From Poa pratensis (lineage: Eukaryota; Streptophyta; Magnoliopsida; Poales; Poaceae), in contig CAMZMU010000035.1 in NCBI GenBank assembly GCA_947311845.1, positions 392,001-456,000 on the forward strand: a DNA stretch of 64,000 nucleotides. The letters are read 5' to 3'. Every line of letters starts with the position of its first letter. The first letter of the stretch is position 1. The translations under genes were made by a program, and so were the position numbers. The notes below the pieces were generated by a model. That model did no database searches. It had not been told where the DNA came from and saw only the letters and a program-made list of their open reading frames with translations. Shown one piece after another: positions 1-12,189 of the stretch.

Positions 1-1
1 T

Positions 2-656
2 TCGTTACCATATGGCGTCATGTTCAACCTCCTCTCCAGGATCCCAGCGAGGTTTCTCAATCGACTCCGATGTGTGTCCAGGGAGTGGCATGCCCTTATC
101 TCGGAGCCGGCCTTCCTCGCCGCGCACAAGTCTCGCCATCACCGCCCCGACCTATTGTTCTCCCGTCACTATTGATGGTATCATGTACTTCTTGACGGAA
201 GGGACATCGGGCGCCTTGCTTTGCTTCGACCTCGAGAAAGAGCAGTGGAAGGACGACCCAATCGAAGGTCCATCAGAGGTTGACGGTGCAAAAATGTGGA
301 GTACAATATCAGTCTACATAACAAAGCTCAACGGTTTTCTTTGCATGGTCCAAGAGGAGTACAACGATGTGCGTATGTTTCGACATTCACATGATTCATC
401 CACCAACGTTTGGATCATGGACGGTTTTGGTAAAAGTATCTGGACCAAAGTGTACACGATCCCAATGGGCAAATTCGGGTATCGTTATATGCCTATTAGG
501 GTGATGCATGGAGGCGAAAAGCTGCTTGTGCAATATGTTTCTAGATACATGCAGGGGCGATCGTCCTTTGGACTCTATGGTCCTCATACCAAGACATGCA
601 CGGAAATTATGCAAGGACAGGATATCTCCAAGGCAAGATTGTGCTTTGCAACCTGC
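2..656 (+). pseudogene. F-box protein pseudogene, 5' and middle part
   Basis: F-box proteins recruit substrates to SCF ubiquitin ligases. Frame 2 (bases 2-175) reads a typical grass F-box: LP, then LLSRIPARFLNRLRCVSREW, then LISEPAFLAAH, ending at a TGA at 173. The F-box-associated domain continues in frame 3 from about 141 to 656, with CSPVTIDGIMYFLT, an ALLCFDLEKEQW stretch and NVWIMD. The two halves are in different frames, and the usual roughly 80-100 residues between F-box and FBA region are missing, so an internal deletion plus frameshift is inferred. The 5' end lies outside the window. The 3' end is cut by the CACTA element at 657, and its tail resumes at 12451. A further one-base loss near 646 is needed to reach the tail frame. 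It is non-functional as it stands. Confidence 0.82.
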
Positions 657-935
657 CACTAGTGGAGACAGGGCCTCCTGTCCCGTGAGGGGCTTCTGTC
701 CCGGGTCGAGAACCGGGACAGGCCAGGCGGGACTAAAGGGCAAACCTTTAGTCCCGGGCTTGTTACCAGCCGGGACCAAAGGACCACCACGTGGCCGCCT
801 GTGGAGCTCGCTGGGGGCGAACCCTTTAGTCCCGGCTCGTATAACGGAACGGGACCAAAGACCCACCACGTGGCCGCTTGCGGAGAGCGCTGGGTGCAAC
901 CCCTTTAGTCCCGGCTCGTATAACGGGCCGCGACT
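657..935. repeat. CACTA left subterminal repeat region
   Basis: Multiple direct and inverted copies of a roughly 11-bp motif (CCTTTAGTCCCGG, GGGACTAAAGG, TCCCGGCTCGTATAACG) occur here. In En/Spm elements such subterminal motifs are binding sites for the element-encoded DNA-binding protein. Two copies of a longer unit (GACCACCACGTGGCCGC-like) lie about 75 bp apart. Confidence 0.8.
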
Positions 936-1179
936 ATTAGTTTTGTTTTCTTTTTTTAATTTCTTTAGGGTTTAGGGTTTATTTGTTTTCTTTTATTTTC
1001 TTTCTTCTTGTTTTCTTTTAGCGGTATTTCTACGCTATCACATACCGTACACGTTCGTGCATATATAAGATAACTTGTCTTGCGATCGAGCATACAAATA
1101 TATACAATTTTGATAGTTACATGGAGATCACAATTACCGGAACTAGAGCCCGTATATTCGATTACACGGCCGGGTATCA

Positions 1180-4100
1180 TCAGAAGCGCCTATTCACACT
1201 AAATTCTCCGGCATCGTCTACCATCTCGCTCAACAAAAATCCCGCCAGCTCCTCAGCAATTGCTAGTACGCGTTGCTGTGGTAGGAGTCGATCCCGCATT
1301 CTGTCGAACTATATAAGAAAAGGAGATAAATATGAACATCAATCATGATAACAAAAAGTGACGGTAATAAAATAATGTTGTGAATGTATTGCTTACGTCG
1401 ACTCTATAATCATTATGCTCAGTGGTAAACGTGCGAATGAACTCGCAAACGTAGTATCCACAGATTCGTCCCCTGTGGCTGCCTCGCGCACTTTACGAGA
1501 ATAGAATTCAATCAAAATAACAATCTAGCATCATAATTGTATTGAAACTAGAAGTAAAGAGATGCGTGGACATATCTCGTACTACTTACCGAGATCGGAT
1601 AAACGTCAGCTTCTCACTCCAGGAACCCACCACCGCTGCCTTGAACTGGTTCCAAACCCTGCCCGGCAAAGAAAATGAATTAATGAGTTATTCATTACCT
1701 GATATCTCATGAAATCAACGAAAGAGACCGATATAGCGCGAAAATTACCTCTGGAGCATGTCCTGCATGCTGCGGAACTCTTCCAGGGGTCTCTTTAATG
1801 GGTCCATGACTTCAACTATTCCCTTATCAACTCGAATATTTAGCAGAATCCAGTGGAGCCTGCACACGTTTATATATACATCAGTAACTCATCAATTACA
1901 GTTAATATCGAGTAAGCAAAAGTGAATGTGTACAACAGAGTAAGACCCTCACCCGAAGTTATAAGGAAACAGTATGTGGTCACAGAAATGTTGCTCCGTT
2001 ATAAACCTTATAAGGTTTTCCTCCGTCTCGTCGGGTTTCGTCATTAAAGAATGCATATGGACTTTATCTGGGTCAATGAACCCAACACTATAGATCTTTC
2101 TTTTACACTCCCGGATCTTCATTCTGCATAATAGAGTACAAAAGGATATAACGAGGATAATTAAAATGCAATGAACTGAACAACTGAAAAACTGAACAAC
2201 TTATAAGTAGACAATGAATTCAACAACTTACAGACAGTAGCAACTCATGAGACATTTTCGAGGGCGTCGAAATTGTATAACTGGAAGAGTTCTGAAAAGT
2301 CAACATGGACCTCGTCTTCTCGGAATTAGTACTCATATGGGACTTTCGCAGTGATCATTATTCTGCCATTCTTTGCCTCTTCCATGTACCAGTCATGCAA
2401 TTTCCGCATTTGTGTTGGCAGTTGTTGCCACTTCTCTCTGCTGACCAATTCCACCTTTGGGACATATTGAGGGACTACAGCAGCCTTGGGTATACTGTCG
2501 TCTTGGGTACCAAGCAATTCCGCAACAGTCACACCCATAGCGGCCGCCAACTTCGCAGCTTCTTCCATATCCTGCTGTCCCGCCTGCAGGGGAACGTCTC
2601 TGGATAACACCTTGAGGGGTGGGATCGACTGTTTGGCCTGTGCTCCGAGATGGGGAACGTCCCTTCTTTTCGCACTTGCACCTTTACTTGATTTGCTCCC
2701 GCTTCCACTATCACCTGATTTGCCCTTCCGCACTTCGCTCCGAAGTGTACGTAGATAGTCATCTGGCTTATGGTGCAAGTCATATTGCGATCCTGTGTTC
2801 AGAAAATCACGTGCATACGCTTTTTGCTTCTCGGTGTATACCGGGGCGGCCTTGGGTTTCTTCTTTGCAAAATGCGCATCTTTTTCGGCCTTTGCGATCG
2901 CTGCGATTTCCTCGTCGGTACGGTCATAAGTTCTGATAGAAAGATTCTTATGAGGTACTCTTGGGAGGGGCGACCTTTGTCGTTTTGGGCTGCTGCGTCG
3001 GTTAGTACTCATCGACGGATCACGCCTCCGCTTATTGTCCTTAGCGGGCAAAGGCGGCGGCGAAGACGGCAGACCCAAGTCCAGTGGCGGAATCTAACGG
3101 CCATCCCAGCGTGCGTCAGGTGTACAAGGTACAACATATCCGACCGCCACCTTCATGGATATGTTCTTCAATTTCTGATGGAGCTCACAAGATATTGACT
3201 CCTTGATTCCATCCACGGGATACCTAGGACCGCCTTCTATCATTCGCCGTGCATCGTCAGCCGGGGCCTCCGAGTCACCCACGCTGCTTTTACGCTGAGA
3301 CGGGCCAGCGGTAATATCGAGTGCAGGATCTTGCTGGCGCACTACTCCTCTAAGTTCATCAATCTGCTGCTGCTGGTTGTCAATTCTAGCAAACAACTGG
3401 TTGAACTTGTCTCCCACCTCCTCCTCCTGTCGCCGGTTTGCTCTCGATCGGCTTCTGTAAGTTTTCATGTCTTTGGCAAACCCCATCCACCACAGACAAC
3501 TAGGGCCAAAGCCTCGTGTTCGTCCTCCTTTTTCATCATTCCCGAGGACCAGTGTCAGCATGTCTTTCTCTCTATCGGGACGGAACTTTAACTTCCCCTC
3601 TCTAATTTCTCTCACCACTTTAAGCCAATTGTCCCTGGGTATCCTAATCCCGTCACTGCAAATAAGGTCCCAGTTGTTTCGTCGTATGAACTCCCATGCG
3701 CAAGGAACCAATTTCTTGCCCTCAATTCCCATTCTTCGCGCAATGGTTCTGGTGTGATCCCTTTAGCAAGCAGCTCTTGCTCTTTTTTATCCCACTTTGG
3801 CATGGCAGTCTTGTAGCCCCCTGGCCCCAATTTATGGTGATACTTTTTCATGTCAGCATTCTTCTTGTTCTTTTTTGACAGCTCCTTGGCATCTTCTGAC
3901 TCCTTGTACTCCTTAAATGCATTCCAGTGATCCGCCTGCTTCGCTAGATAGCCTTCGAATACTGGAGCAGTCTTTTTCTTCCGATAGTCTTGCCATAATT
4001 TTTTCTTCCACACCCGGAATAGTTCGGCCATCTTTGAGAGAGTCCACCGCTTGACTTTTGCCCTCAATTTTGCAGTGTCGGCAGGATCCTCCAATTCTGG

Positions 4101-4690
4101 CAGGGTGAAATGTGCCATGAGGTCATTCCAAAGACCCTCTTTGTACCTTTCGGCGACATACTCACTATCGTTCGCCCCTTTGCGCTGATTCCAGTCTCGA
4201 ACGCTGATCGGGATGTGATCCCTAACCAGAACTCCGCATTGTTTTTTAAATACATCGGCAGCCTTCTTGGGTTCCTTCGGTTCGCCCATAGGGGATATGA
4301 CCTCAAATGTATAATGCGTAGATGGGGCCAACTTTTTGGTCGGGCCTCGTTTGGAAGATTTGGTAGATGTGGAGGCCTAAGAGAAGAAACATCCGTCAAT
4401 TATATACATACAATTCAAGTAGTGCATCTACTGATCGCCGAACTTCATATATATACCTCGCCAGACTTCATTATGGATCCATCGGTTTCTCCATCATCGG
4501 AGCTATCGCCTTCTCCATCATCGGAGCCGTCGGCTTCATCCTCACGTCGGTCGACCTCCATTCCATCCCCGGAGGGGTTCAGATACGACGACGGAGATTC
4601 GGCTGGATCAGCATCTGGGGCGTAGTGGATTATATCCTCGAGAATTTCTTCCTGTACTAGGTCTCTGCGGATTAGACTAGGTGGATCCAT
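1180..4690 (-). pseudogene. CACTA second gene: charged/coiled-coil region plus Ulp1-like C48 cysteine protease domain, broken
   Basis: Multi-exon gene typical of the second gene of grass CACTA elements. Exon 1 starts at ATG 4690 (MDPPSLIRRDLVQEEILEDI) and ends at a GT donor at 4457. Exon 2 starts at 4376 after a TAG acceptor. A transposon-type DNA-binding/coiled-coil segment follows (LWNDLMAHFTLPE, then ARIDNQQQQIDELR). The frame shifts near 3668, and an in-frame TAG lies at 3094-3096 before the proline/lysine-rich segment. Downstream exons carry a Ulp1/SENP-type protease: LHWILLNIR (His codon 1853-1855), VEVMDP (Asp codon 1802-1804) and CGYYVCEFIRTF (Cys codon 1460-1462). All three catalytic residues can be read. 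The end is a TGA at 1180-1182. Known members presumably process SUMO-like proteins, but their role in CACTA elements is unclear. The frameshift and stops suggest this copy is inactive. Confidence 0.78.
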
Positions 4691-4709
4691 AGTTTCTGCA
4701 AAATGCACA

Positions 4710-5815
4710 CAATATTATTTCAAAATGCATCAAATAAAATGAGTATCAATTGTTATAAATAATTACTAAATCAATCAATACAAGTCACAATATATCCACT
4801 ACAAATCAATTACTAAAAAATACTACAAATCAATTACTCAAATCAATTACTTCATATTTAAATATGCAAATAGATCATCTTTTTTGCAAAACAGTACTAC
4901 AAAATATGGAATAGATCATCTTTTTTGCATACAATTTTTCTGTAACAACTAAAATTAACATCTAATTTTTTCTAACATCTAATTTGCATCTCTAACAACT
5001 AATTTCAGAACTAAAATTAACATCTAATTTTTTCTAACATCTTATTTGCATACTCACAAAATTTGAATCTAAAATTTGCATACAAATGTGAATCGGATAT
5101 GTGAATGCAAATGAGAATACAAAGTTAAATTTGCTAATTTTTCTAACACCTTAATTCGCTAATTTTGCTAACACATAAATTTTGCTAACACTTTGAATAT
5201 TCTTAAACAAGCTATTTCTTAATTTTTCCTAACACAGTACTAACAATTCCTAACATAAATTTTTTTCCTAACACAGTAGTAACAATTCCTAACACAATTT
5301 TTTTTCCTAACACAGTACTAACAATTACTAACACAATTTTTTTCCTAACACAGTACTAACAATTCCTAAGACAATTGAAAAAAAGTTTGCATTTTGACAT
5401 AGACAATTACAAGCACAGAAATTCAATTAGGACAAGCAAATGACATAGCTTTAATTAGGACAAGCAAATGACATAGCAAATATTTTCAAATTTGATTTTT
5501 GTCAACATTTGTTTTTTGTGCAGATATTTTCAATTTTCTTTTTTTGCAATCACACAATTATTACAAGCACACAATCACACAATTTTTTGCAAGCACACAA
5601 TTACAAGCTTTTTTGCAAGCACAACTTAATTAAACATCACAATTTTTTGCAAGCACTCAAATTTGCCAACATTTTGCAAGCACATTGTATCAAATTTGAA
5701 ATGAACTCAAATTTGCAAGCACTTAAACATCACAACTCATTTATCAAATTTGAAATGTGATTGCAAGCACTCAAATTTGCAAGCACATATATTTGGAAGA
5801 GAGCAAAAGGCTCTC
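4710..5815. repeat. AT-rich spacer with short tandem repeats inside the CACTA element
   Basis: No gene is seen. At 5226-5372 a unit of about 42 bp (TTCCTAACACAGTACTAACAA and following T-run) recurs roughly four times with small changes. From about 5530 to 5800 the motif TTTTTTGCAAGCACACAA is scattered repeatedly. The region is internal non-coding spacer of the transposon between its two main genes. Confidence 0.65.
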
Positions 5816-5821
5816 ACCGAG

Positions 5822-7402
5822 GTGGCTGATACGTCTCCAACGTATCTATAATTTTTGATATTCCATGCTTATTTTATACCAATTGCTACATGTTTTGCAT
5901 CTACTTTATAGCACTTTTATACATTTTTTGGGACTAACCTATTAACAAGATGCCGAAGTGCCAGTTCCTGTTTTCTGCTGTTTTCGTATTCCAGAAAAGC
6001 TAGTCTGGAAATATTCTCGGATTGGACGAAACTTCATGGACATCCCTATTTTTCCAAAAGACACCAGATGGAGCAAAGATGCAACGGAGGAGACCCACAG
6101 GGAAGCCACACGCCACCAGGGCGCGGGCCCCCCTCTGTCGCGCCCTGGTATGGTGTGGGCCCCTCGGGGTCGCCAGCCGCCGCCCTTTCGCCTACTTATT
6201 CCCCCCGAGAAAATAACCCTATGTGCCCGAGCCATTATCCACGAAAAGTTCCAGAGACGCCGCCGCCGTCAACCCTAGCTCGGGAGGGTCCTGAACCTCT
6301 TCCCGGCACCCTGCCGGAGAGGGGAATCGTCACCGGAGGCTTCTACATCGCCATGCCTGCCTCCGGAGTGATGCGTGAGTAGTTCATCCTTGGACTACGG
6401 GTCCATAGCAGTAGCTAGATGGTTGCCTCTCCTATTTGTGCCATCATGTTTAGATCTTGTGAGCTGCCCTACATGATCAAGATCATATTATTGTAATGCT
6501 ACATGTTGTGTTTGCTGGGATCCAATGAATATTGAATATTATGTCAAGTTGATTATCAATCTATGCCCTATGTTATTTATGATCTTGCATGCTCTCCGTT
6601 GCTAGTAGATGCTTTGGCCAAGTAGATGCTTGTGACTCCAAGAGGGAGTATTTATGCTAGATAGTGGGTTCATGCCTCCGTTGAATCTGGGATAGTGACA
6701 GAAAGTTCTAAGGTTGTGGATGTGCTGTTGCCACTAGGGATAACCAACGATGCTATGTCCACGGGCATATGTGTTTGTTTACATTACGTGCTTTACTTAA
6801 TGCGATTATCCGTTGCTTGCAACTTAATACCAACGGGGAACTCGGATGACAACCCGGCGGTGGATTATTAGTCATAGACGCTGTTGGATAACGGTCTATG
6901 TATCATGTCGTAATGCCCAATTAAATATCATAGTAATCATCATGTCATGTATTTGCATTGTCATGCGCTCACTATTTGTCAATTGCCCAGCTGTAATTTG
7001 TTTACCCAACATGTTAGTTATCTTTATGGAGAGACACCACTAGTGAACTGTGGACCCCGGTCCATTCCTTTACATAGATTAAACAACCACAAACTGCAAA
7101 CTGTTCTTTTTCATTCTCTGCATTTTAATACTCATTTTCCACACGAGACATTTAATCCTTTGTTTTCAGCAAGCCGGTGAGATTGACAACCTCACTGTTT
7201 CGTTGGGGCAAAGTATTGTGATTGTGTTGTGTGCAGGTTCCATGTTGGTGATCGAGAAACGGCGCCACCAACAACCTTCAGAAGAGTTGTTGCTCCTACT
7301 GGTTCGATAAACCTTGGTTTCATACTGAGGGAAAACTTGCTGCTAGGCTACATCAAACCTTCCTCTTGGGGTCTCCCAGCGAACGTGTGATTCACGCCAT
7401 CA
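5822..7402 (+). mobile_element. Solo LTR (probably Gypsy, abundant Triticeae family) inserted in the CACTA element
   Basis: The block begins near TGATACGTCTCCAACGTATC (5827) and ends near CGTGTGATTCACGCCATCA (7402), a TGAT...ATCA structure of about 1.58 kb. It has no internal gag-pol frame, as expected for a solo LTR left by recombination. CCGAG occurs at 5817-5821 and at 7403-7407, extendable to TCACCGAG, and may be the target duplication; that would place five extra bases (GTGGC) before the canonical TG. The sequence resembles LTRs I associate with Sabrina/WHAM-type elements, but the name is unverified. It separates the transposase gene from the second CACTA gene. Confidence 0.7.
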
Positions 7403-7578
7403 CCGAGCTATGTATTATGGTTTTCACCAACATCAGTTATATGCAGAGATTGTATTGGGAACTATTCAGAATGCTCGGGAACCATGCATTACATATGGTC
7501 ACTTGTTTTCACATTACTACACATCACATAAAGGTTTAATACATTACATTACGTTTAACACATCACCAACATCCCTAT

Positions 7579-10336
7579 CTAGTGTTGTGGTTTTCTTCTG
7601 CGCCGTAGCCATGGAGAATCTTCATCATTTAACAGGATGGATGGGTCAGTTTTCACTGTGAAGGGCGGAATTTCATGAAACTTATTATAATCTTCTGACA
7701 TGTCTGTCTTGTCATCCACTCCCACGATGTTTCTTTTCCCTGAATGAACTATGTGGCGCTTTGGCTCATCGGACGATGTGTTCTTTTGCTGATTTCTTTT
7801 TCTCGGTTTGGTAGACATGTCCTTCACATAGAAAACCTGAGCCACATCGTTGGCTAGGATGAATGGTTCGTTCATGTACGCAAGATTCTTGAGATCCACT
7901 ATTGTCATGCCGTACTTTTGGTCTACATCTACCACGCCTCCTGTCAGCTTGACCCATTTGCACCGAAACAAAGGGATCTTAAAAGAAGGTCCATAGTCAA
8001 GTTCCCATATCTGTTGTATGCAACCATAATATGTGTCCTTTGTCCCATTGTTGTTTGTTGCATCAAATCGGACACCACTGTTTTGGTTAGTGCTCTTTTT
8101 ATCTTGGGTTTCCGTGTAAAATGTATTCCCATTTATCTCGTACCCTTGGAAAGTACATATAGTCGAAGATGGTGACCTGGCCAACAAGTACAACTGATCT
8201 CCAACAGTGGTGTTATTCATGAGATGTGTCTGCAACCAACTGCCGAAAGTCGCCTCGTGTTTCCCTTGAATCCAGGAGTCATCCTTCCCCGGGTTTTCGG
8301 AGCGTAGAATATTCTTGTGTGTCACGATATACGGAGCCACCATGGTGGCATTGTGTAGAACTGTGTAGTGTGCTTGAGTGAAATAATCCTTGTCCATACA
8401 TACCGTTGCTTTCCTTCCTAGTGTGCCTTTTCCAGTCAGCCTCCCCTCATACCGAGATTCAGGAACACCAATCGGCTTAAGGTCAGGAAGAAAGTCAACA
8501 CAAAACTCAAGAAGGTCCATAGCCCTTGGAGATGCTTCCTTCTGGCCTAGCACGGTTACGAACATATTTCTTTAAGACTCCCATGAACCTCTCGAAGGGG
8601 AACATATATTGTGTAGAAACACAGGACCGATAATTCTAATCTCTTCGACTAGGTGAACTAGGAGGTGCATCATAATATTGAAAAAGGATGGCGGGAACAA
8701 CAACTCGAAGCTGACCAGACATTGCACCACATAAATCTGTAACCCTGATAGACTTTCTGGATCGATTACTTTCTGAGAAATTGCATTGAGGAATGCACAT
8801 ACCTTCACAATGGCTAGTCGAACATTTTCCGGTAGAATTCCCCTCAATGCAACCGGAAGCAATTGCGTCATAAGCACGTGGCAGTCATGAGACTTTAGGT
8901 TTTGGAATTTTTTCTCTTTCATATTTACTATTCCCTTTATATTTGACGAGAAGCCAGACGGGACCTTGATACTGAAAAGGGTTTCAAAAAAGATTTCCTT
9001 CTCTTCTTTGGTAAGAGCGTAGCTGGCAAGCCCTTGAAACTGCCCTGGATGCATGCCGTCTCGTCCTTTATGACGTTGCTGGTCCTCCCGTGCTTCCGGT
9101 ATATCTTTTGACTTCCCATACAAGCCCAGGAAGCTTAGAATATTCACGCAAATATTTTTCGTCAGGTGCATCACGTCGATTGCAGAGCGGACCTCATGGA
9201 CTTCCCAATAGGGTAGCTCCCAAAATATAGATTTCTTCTTCCACATGGGTGTGTGTCCGTCTGCGTCATTCGGAACAGGCTGTCTGCCAGGACCCTTTCC
9301 AAAGATTACATTTAAATCCTTGACCATACCAAAAACATCACACCAGTACGGGGGACAGGCTTCGGCCGGGGTTCTGCCGTGCCATTGAAATGCTTGCCTT
9401 TTCTCCTTAAGTGATGCCTGTGCGGAAGAAAACGACGATTGTACGGGTACACATTCTTCCTACATTTATCCAGATATATACTTTCAGTCTTATCTAAACA
9501 GTGCGTGCATGCATAGTATCCTTTGTTCGTCTGTCCTGAAATGTTACTAAGAGCAGACCAATCATTGATGGTTACGAACAGCAACGCTCGTAGGTCAAAT
9601 TCCTCCTGTTTGTGCTCATCCCAAACACGTACACCTGGTTCGGCCCACAACTGCAAAAGTTCAACAACTAATGGCCTTAGGTACACATCAATGTCGTTGC
9701 CGGGTTGCTTCGGGCCTTGGATGAGCACTGGCATCATAATGAACTTCCGCTTCATGCACAACCAAGGAGGAAGGTTGTAGATACATAGAGTCACGGGCCA
9801 GCTGCTGTGACTGCAGCTCTGCTCCCCAAAAGGATTCATGCCATCTGTACTTAGACAAAACCATAAGTTCCTTGCGTCACCTGCAAAGTCCGGGAACTCT
9901 CTCTCGATTTTTCTCCACTGCCGACCATCAGCGGGGTGCCTCAACATCCCGTCTTTCTTACGGTCTTCCATGTGTCATCGCAACAACTTGGCATGCTCTT
10001 TGTTTCTGAACAAACGTTTCAACCGTGGTATTATAGGAGCATACCACATCACCTTGGCAGGAACCTTCTTCCTGGGTGGCTGCCCTCAACATCACCAGGG
10101 TCATCTTTTCTGATCTTATACCGCGATGCAGTGCATACCGGGCATTTATCCATATTCTCGTACTTCTCACCGCGGTAGAGGATGTCATTAGGGCATGCAT
10201 GTATCTTCTGCACGTCTAATCATAGAGGGCAGACAAGCTTCTTTGCTTCGTACGTGCTGGCGGGCAATTCGTTCTTTCTTGGAAGCATCTTCTTCATTAG
10301 TACCAGCAACTTTTCAAATGCCGAGTCAGTCACACC
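7579..10336 (-). pseudogene. CACTA TNP2-like transposase, broken (Transposase_21 with DUF4218- and DUF4216-like parts)
   Basis: The reading runs right to left. The N-terminal part SGVTDSAFEKLLVLMKKML begins about 10336, followed by CPNDILYRGEKYENMDKCPVC, a zinc-finger-like TNP2 signature. The transposase core lies at 9971-9312 (DGMNPFGEQSCSHSSWPVTL, then NLPPWLCMKRKFIMMPVLIQ). A DUF4218-like segment covers 9327-8572 (IDVMHLTKNICVNILSFLG). A DUF4216-like C-terminus covers 8565-7579 (IWELDYGPSFKIPLFRCKWV). In-frame stops occur near 10213 and 10060, with frame changes near 9320 and 8575, so no full-length protein can be made. TNP2 proteins cut and move En/Spm elements. The sequence right of 10340 is simple repeats, so the 5' end of the gene appears lost. 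Confidence 0.85.
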
Positions 10337-10339
10337 GGA

Positions 10340-10835
10340 CTAAAGGTATTTTCTTCCTGTTTTTGCATTTGTTTCAATTCATTTTTCAATTCGGTCTCAT
10401 ATTAATCATTTTCAATTAATTTTCAATTCAATATGGTGTCATATTAATTCATTTCATTTTCAATTAGGTATCATATTAATTCACATTTTCAATTCATTTT
10501 CAATTTAATATAGATTAAGTAAGATTTACGATTAAGTAATAATAATTATTAATTCATTTTCAATTTCAATTCAATTTCAATTCGGTGTCATATTAATTCA
10601 TTTTCAATTTCAATTCGGTGTCATATTAATTCATTTTCAATTCATTTTCATTTTCAATTCGGTATCATATTAATTCATTTTCAATTTAATATGGATTAAG
10701 TAAGATTTATGATTAAGTAATAATAATTATTAATTCATTTTCAATTTCAATTCATTTTCAATTCGGTGTCATATTTAATTCAGTTTCAATTCATTTTCAA
10801 TTTCAATTCGGTGTCATATCATATTTTCCATCATG
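10340..10835. repeat. Tandemly repeated AT-rich tract upstream of the transposase
   Basis: Short motifs TTTTCAATTCATTTTCAATT and TCGGTGTCATATTAATTCAT repeat many times. A longer unit containing GATTAAGTAAGATTTACG occurs at about 10510 and again about 180 bp later. It is non-coding, within the CACTA element. Confidence 0.75.
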
Positions 10836-11151
10836 TATATATAGGACTATTACTTAATTCATAACTAGTGTTTCACCCTTAAAATTCATGCATCATGAAC
10901 ATCCATATTTAGGAGGCACACCCTTCCTAAATTCCAAATTCAATAAAATGCTTGAATGGCAACACATAAATTCATTCCCGGCAAATTCTTTCAATAAAAT
11001 GCTTGAATGGATATGTAACTTCATTTGCAATGTTGAATAAAAAGAAAATTCAAATTGGATCCATCCAAGTTGAATAAAAAGGAAATTCATTTCCGGCAGA
11101 AATTAAAATTCACATGTTTATGCACATACTACTAGAGACACAGACACCCAT

Positions 11152-12080
11152 CTACTCGTCCTCCGAAGAATACTTGCTGTACAACTCGAATGAAACGTAT
11201 GCATCTATTGCTGCATAATCAAGGTTGATCCTGTCAAATTGGTTCTTCTCCCATAACTTGTGCTGCTTATTGGGGAATTTTTTCTTCATACCAGCGTACT
11301 CCGGGTCGATCAAGACGGCTGCCATATCAACCATCCCAATCTTCTCGGGATACCGAAACTGGATCAAGTCCTGGAGATCAATGTGGCAGTCAGCTGGTAT
11401 CTCAATACCCCAGGTGCTCATCATCTTGATCTTGTCATTCATTATATCAACGCTACAAAAATGTATGCCGCTGTTGACAAGGAAATCCATGAGTTCTGGA
11501 CAGTGCTTGACACTACTGCAACAACAAAAATTGAACAAATGGAACAAATGTTAAACATCGCTGCAACATTTTGCTATCCTATATGAATCAAAAGAAGCTC
11601 TCTCCTATATAAAAAATGGATTCAAATGGCCACACGTACGTTGCTATCCTATACAATTTTGCTATCCTATATGAATCAAAAGAAGCTATCTTTCCAATAG
11701 GATTCAAATGGCCACACGTTGCTATCCTATGAAATTTTGCTATCCTATGAATCAAAAGTTCTCTTTCCAATAGGATTCAAATGACCACACGTTGCTATAT
11801 ATCCTATGCAATTTTCCTATCCTACAAGAAGTTCGTGTTACCTTGACCATTGGAAGACCATGACATGGTTCTTGTGAGCAAGTTGGATGACGGCAACATC
11901 TCGTCCATCGGCCGTGTACTCGAGATCAAGGCCAAGGAACTTGTGTTCATCCTCGTCATGCCATCGCTTCAAATCGGCAAGAAGACCCGGGACCCTAGCG
12001 CAGTCGTTCGTGTAGGCGACATCGAGAAGGGTCTTGCATGGTGTTGTCACATCAGTAAACTGAATACCAATTCGATTCAT
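11152..12080 (-). CDS. DEDDy-type 3'-5' exonuclease (Werner-like), two exons, carried by the CACTA element
   Basis: Predicted 200-aa single-domain exonuclease of the RNase H-like DnaQ/WRN-exo class, which removes nucleotides from 3' ends with two metal ions. Exon 1 is 12080-11842 and exon 2 is 11515-11152. Donor GTAACA and acceptor TTGCAG join in phase to give FQWSSSVKHCPELMDF. All catalytic positions are present: D52 and E54 in FLGLDLEYT (Exo I), D107 in DIMNDKIKM (Exo II), and Y180/D184 in LDYAAIDAY (Exo III). No stop or frameshift is seen, unlike the neighbouring transposase. The start at 12080 (MNRIGIQF) is preferred; an in-frame ATG at 12182 would add 34 residues reaching into the terminal repeat region. 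The intron holds a triplicated 70-bp motif. It was presumably captured by, or long carried in, the transposon. Its role is unknown. Confidence 0.82.
11590..11835. repeat. Intronic tandem repeat in the exonuclease gene
   Basis: A unit of about 65-75 bp recurs three to four times. It holds GATTCAAATGGCCACACGT, GCTATCCTATGCAATTTTG and GAATCAAAAGAAGCT. It fills most of the intron between the two exonuclease exons. Confidence 0.75.
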
Positions 12081-12189
12081 GGTGGAGGATTGGGAAGAAG
12101 AGAGGAGAGCAAGAGGAAGAGAGCCCGTACTGTAGCAAATGTCTCTCTGTTTCCCCTCCGGATCAATTAGAACAATTTCCAAAGCGCGC

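Noticed and set aside
965..985. Telomere-like AGGGTTTAGGGTTT
   Set aside because: Only two units, inside the CACTA end region; chance or a short interstitial motif, not telomere.
5822..7402. hAT-type element, because of the 8-bp direct repeat TCACCGAG
   Set aside because: The ends TGAT...ATCA and the TGATACGTCTCC start fit an LTR better; part of the 8-bp match can belong to the LTR end itself.
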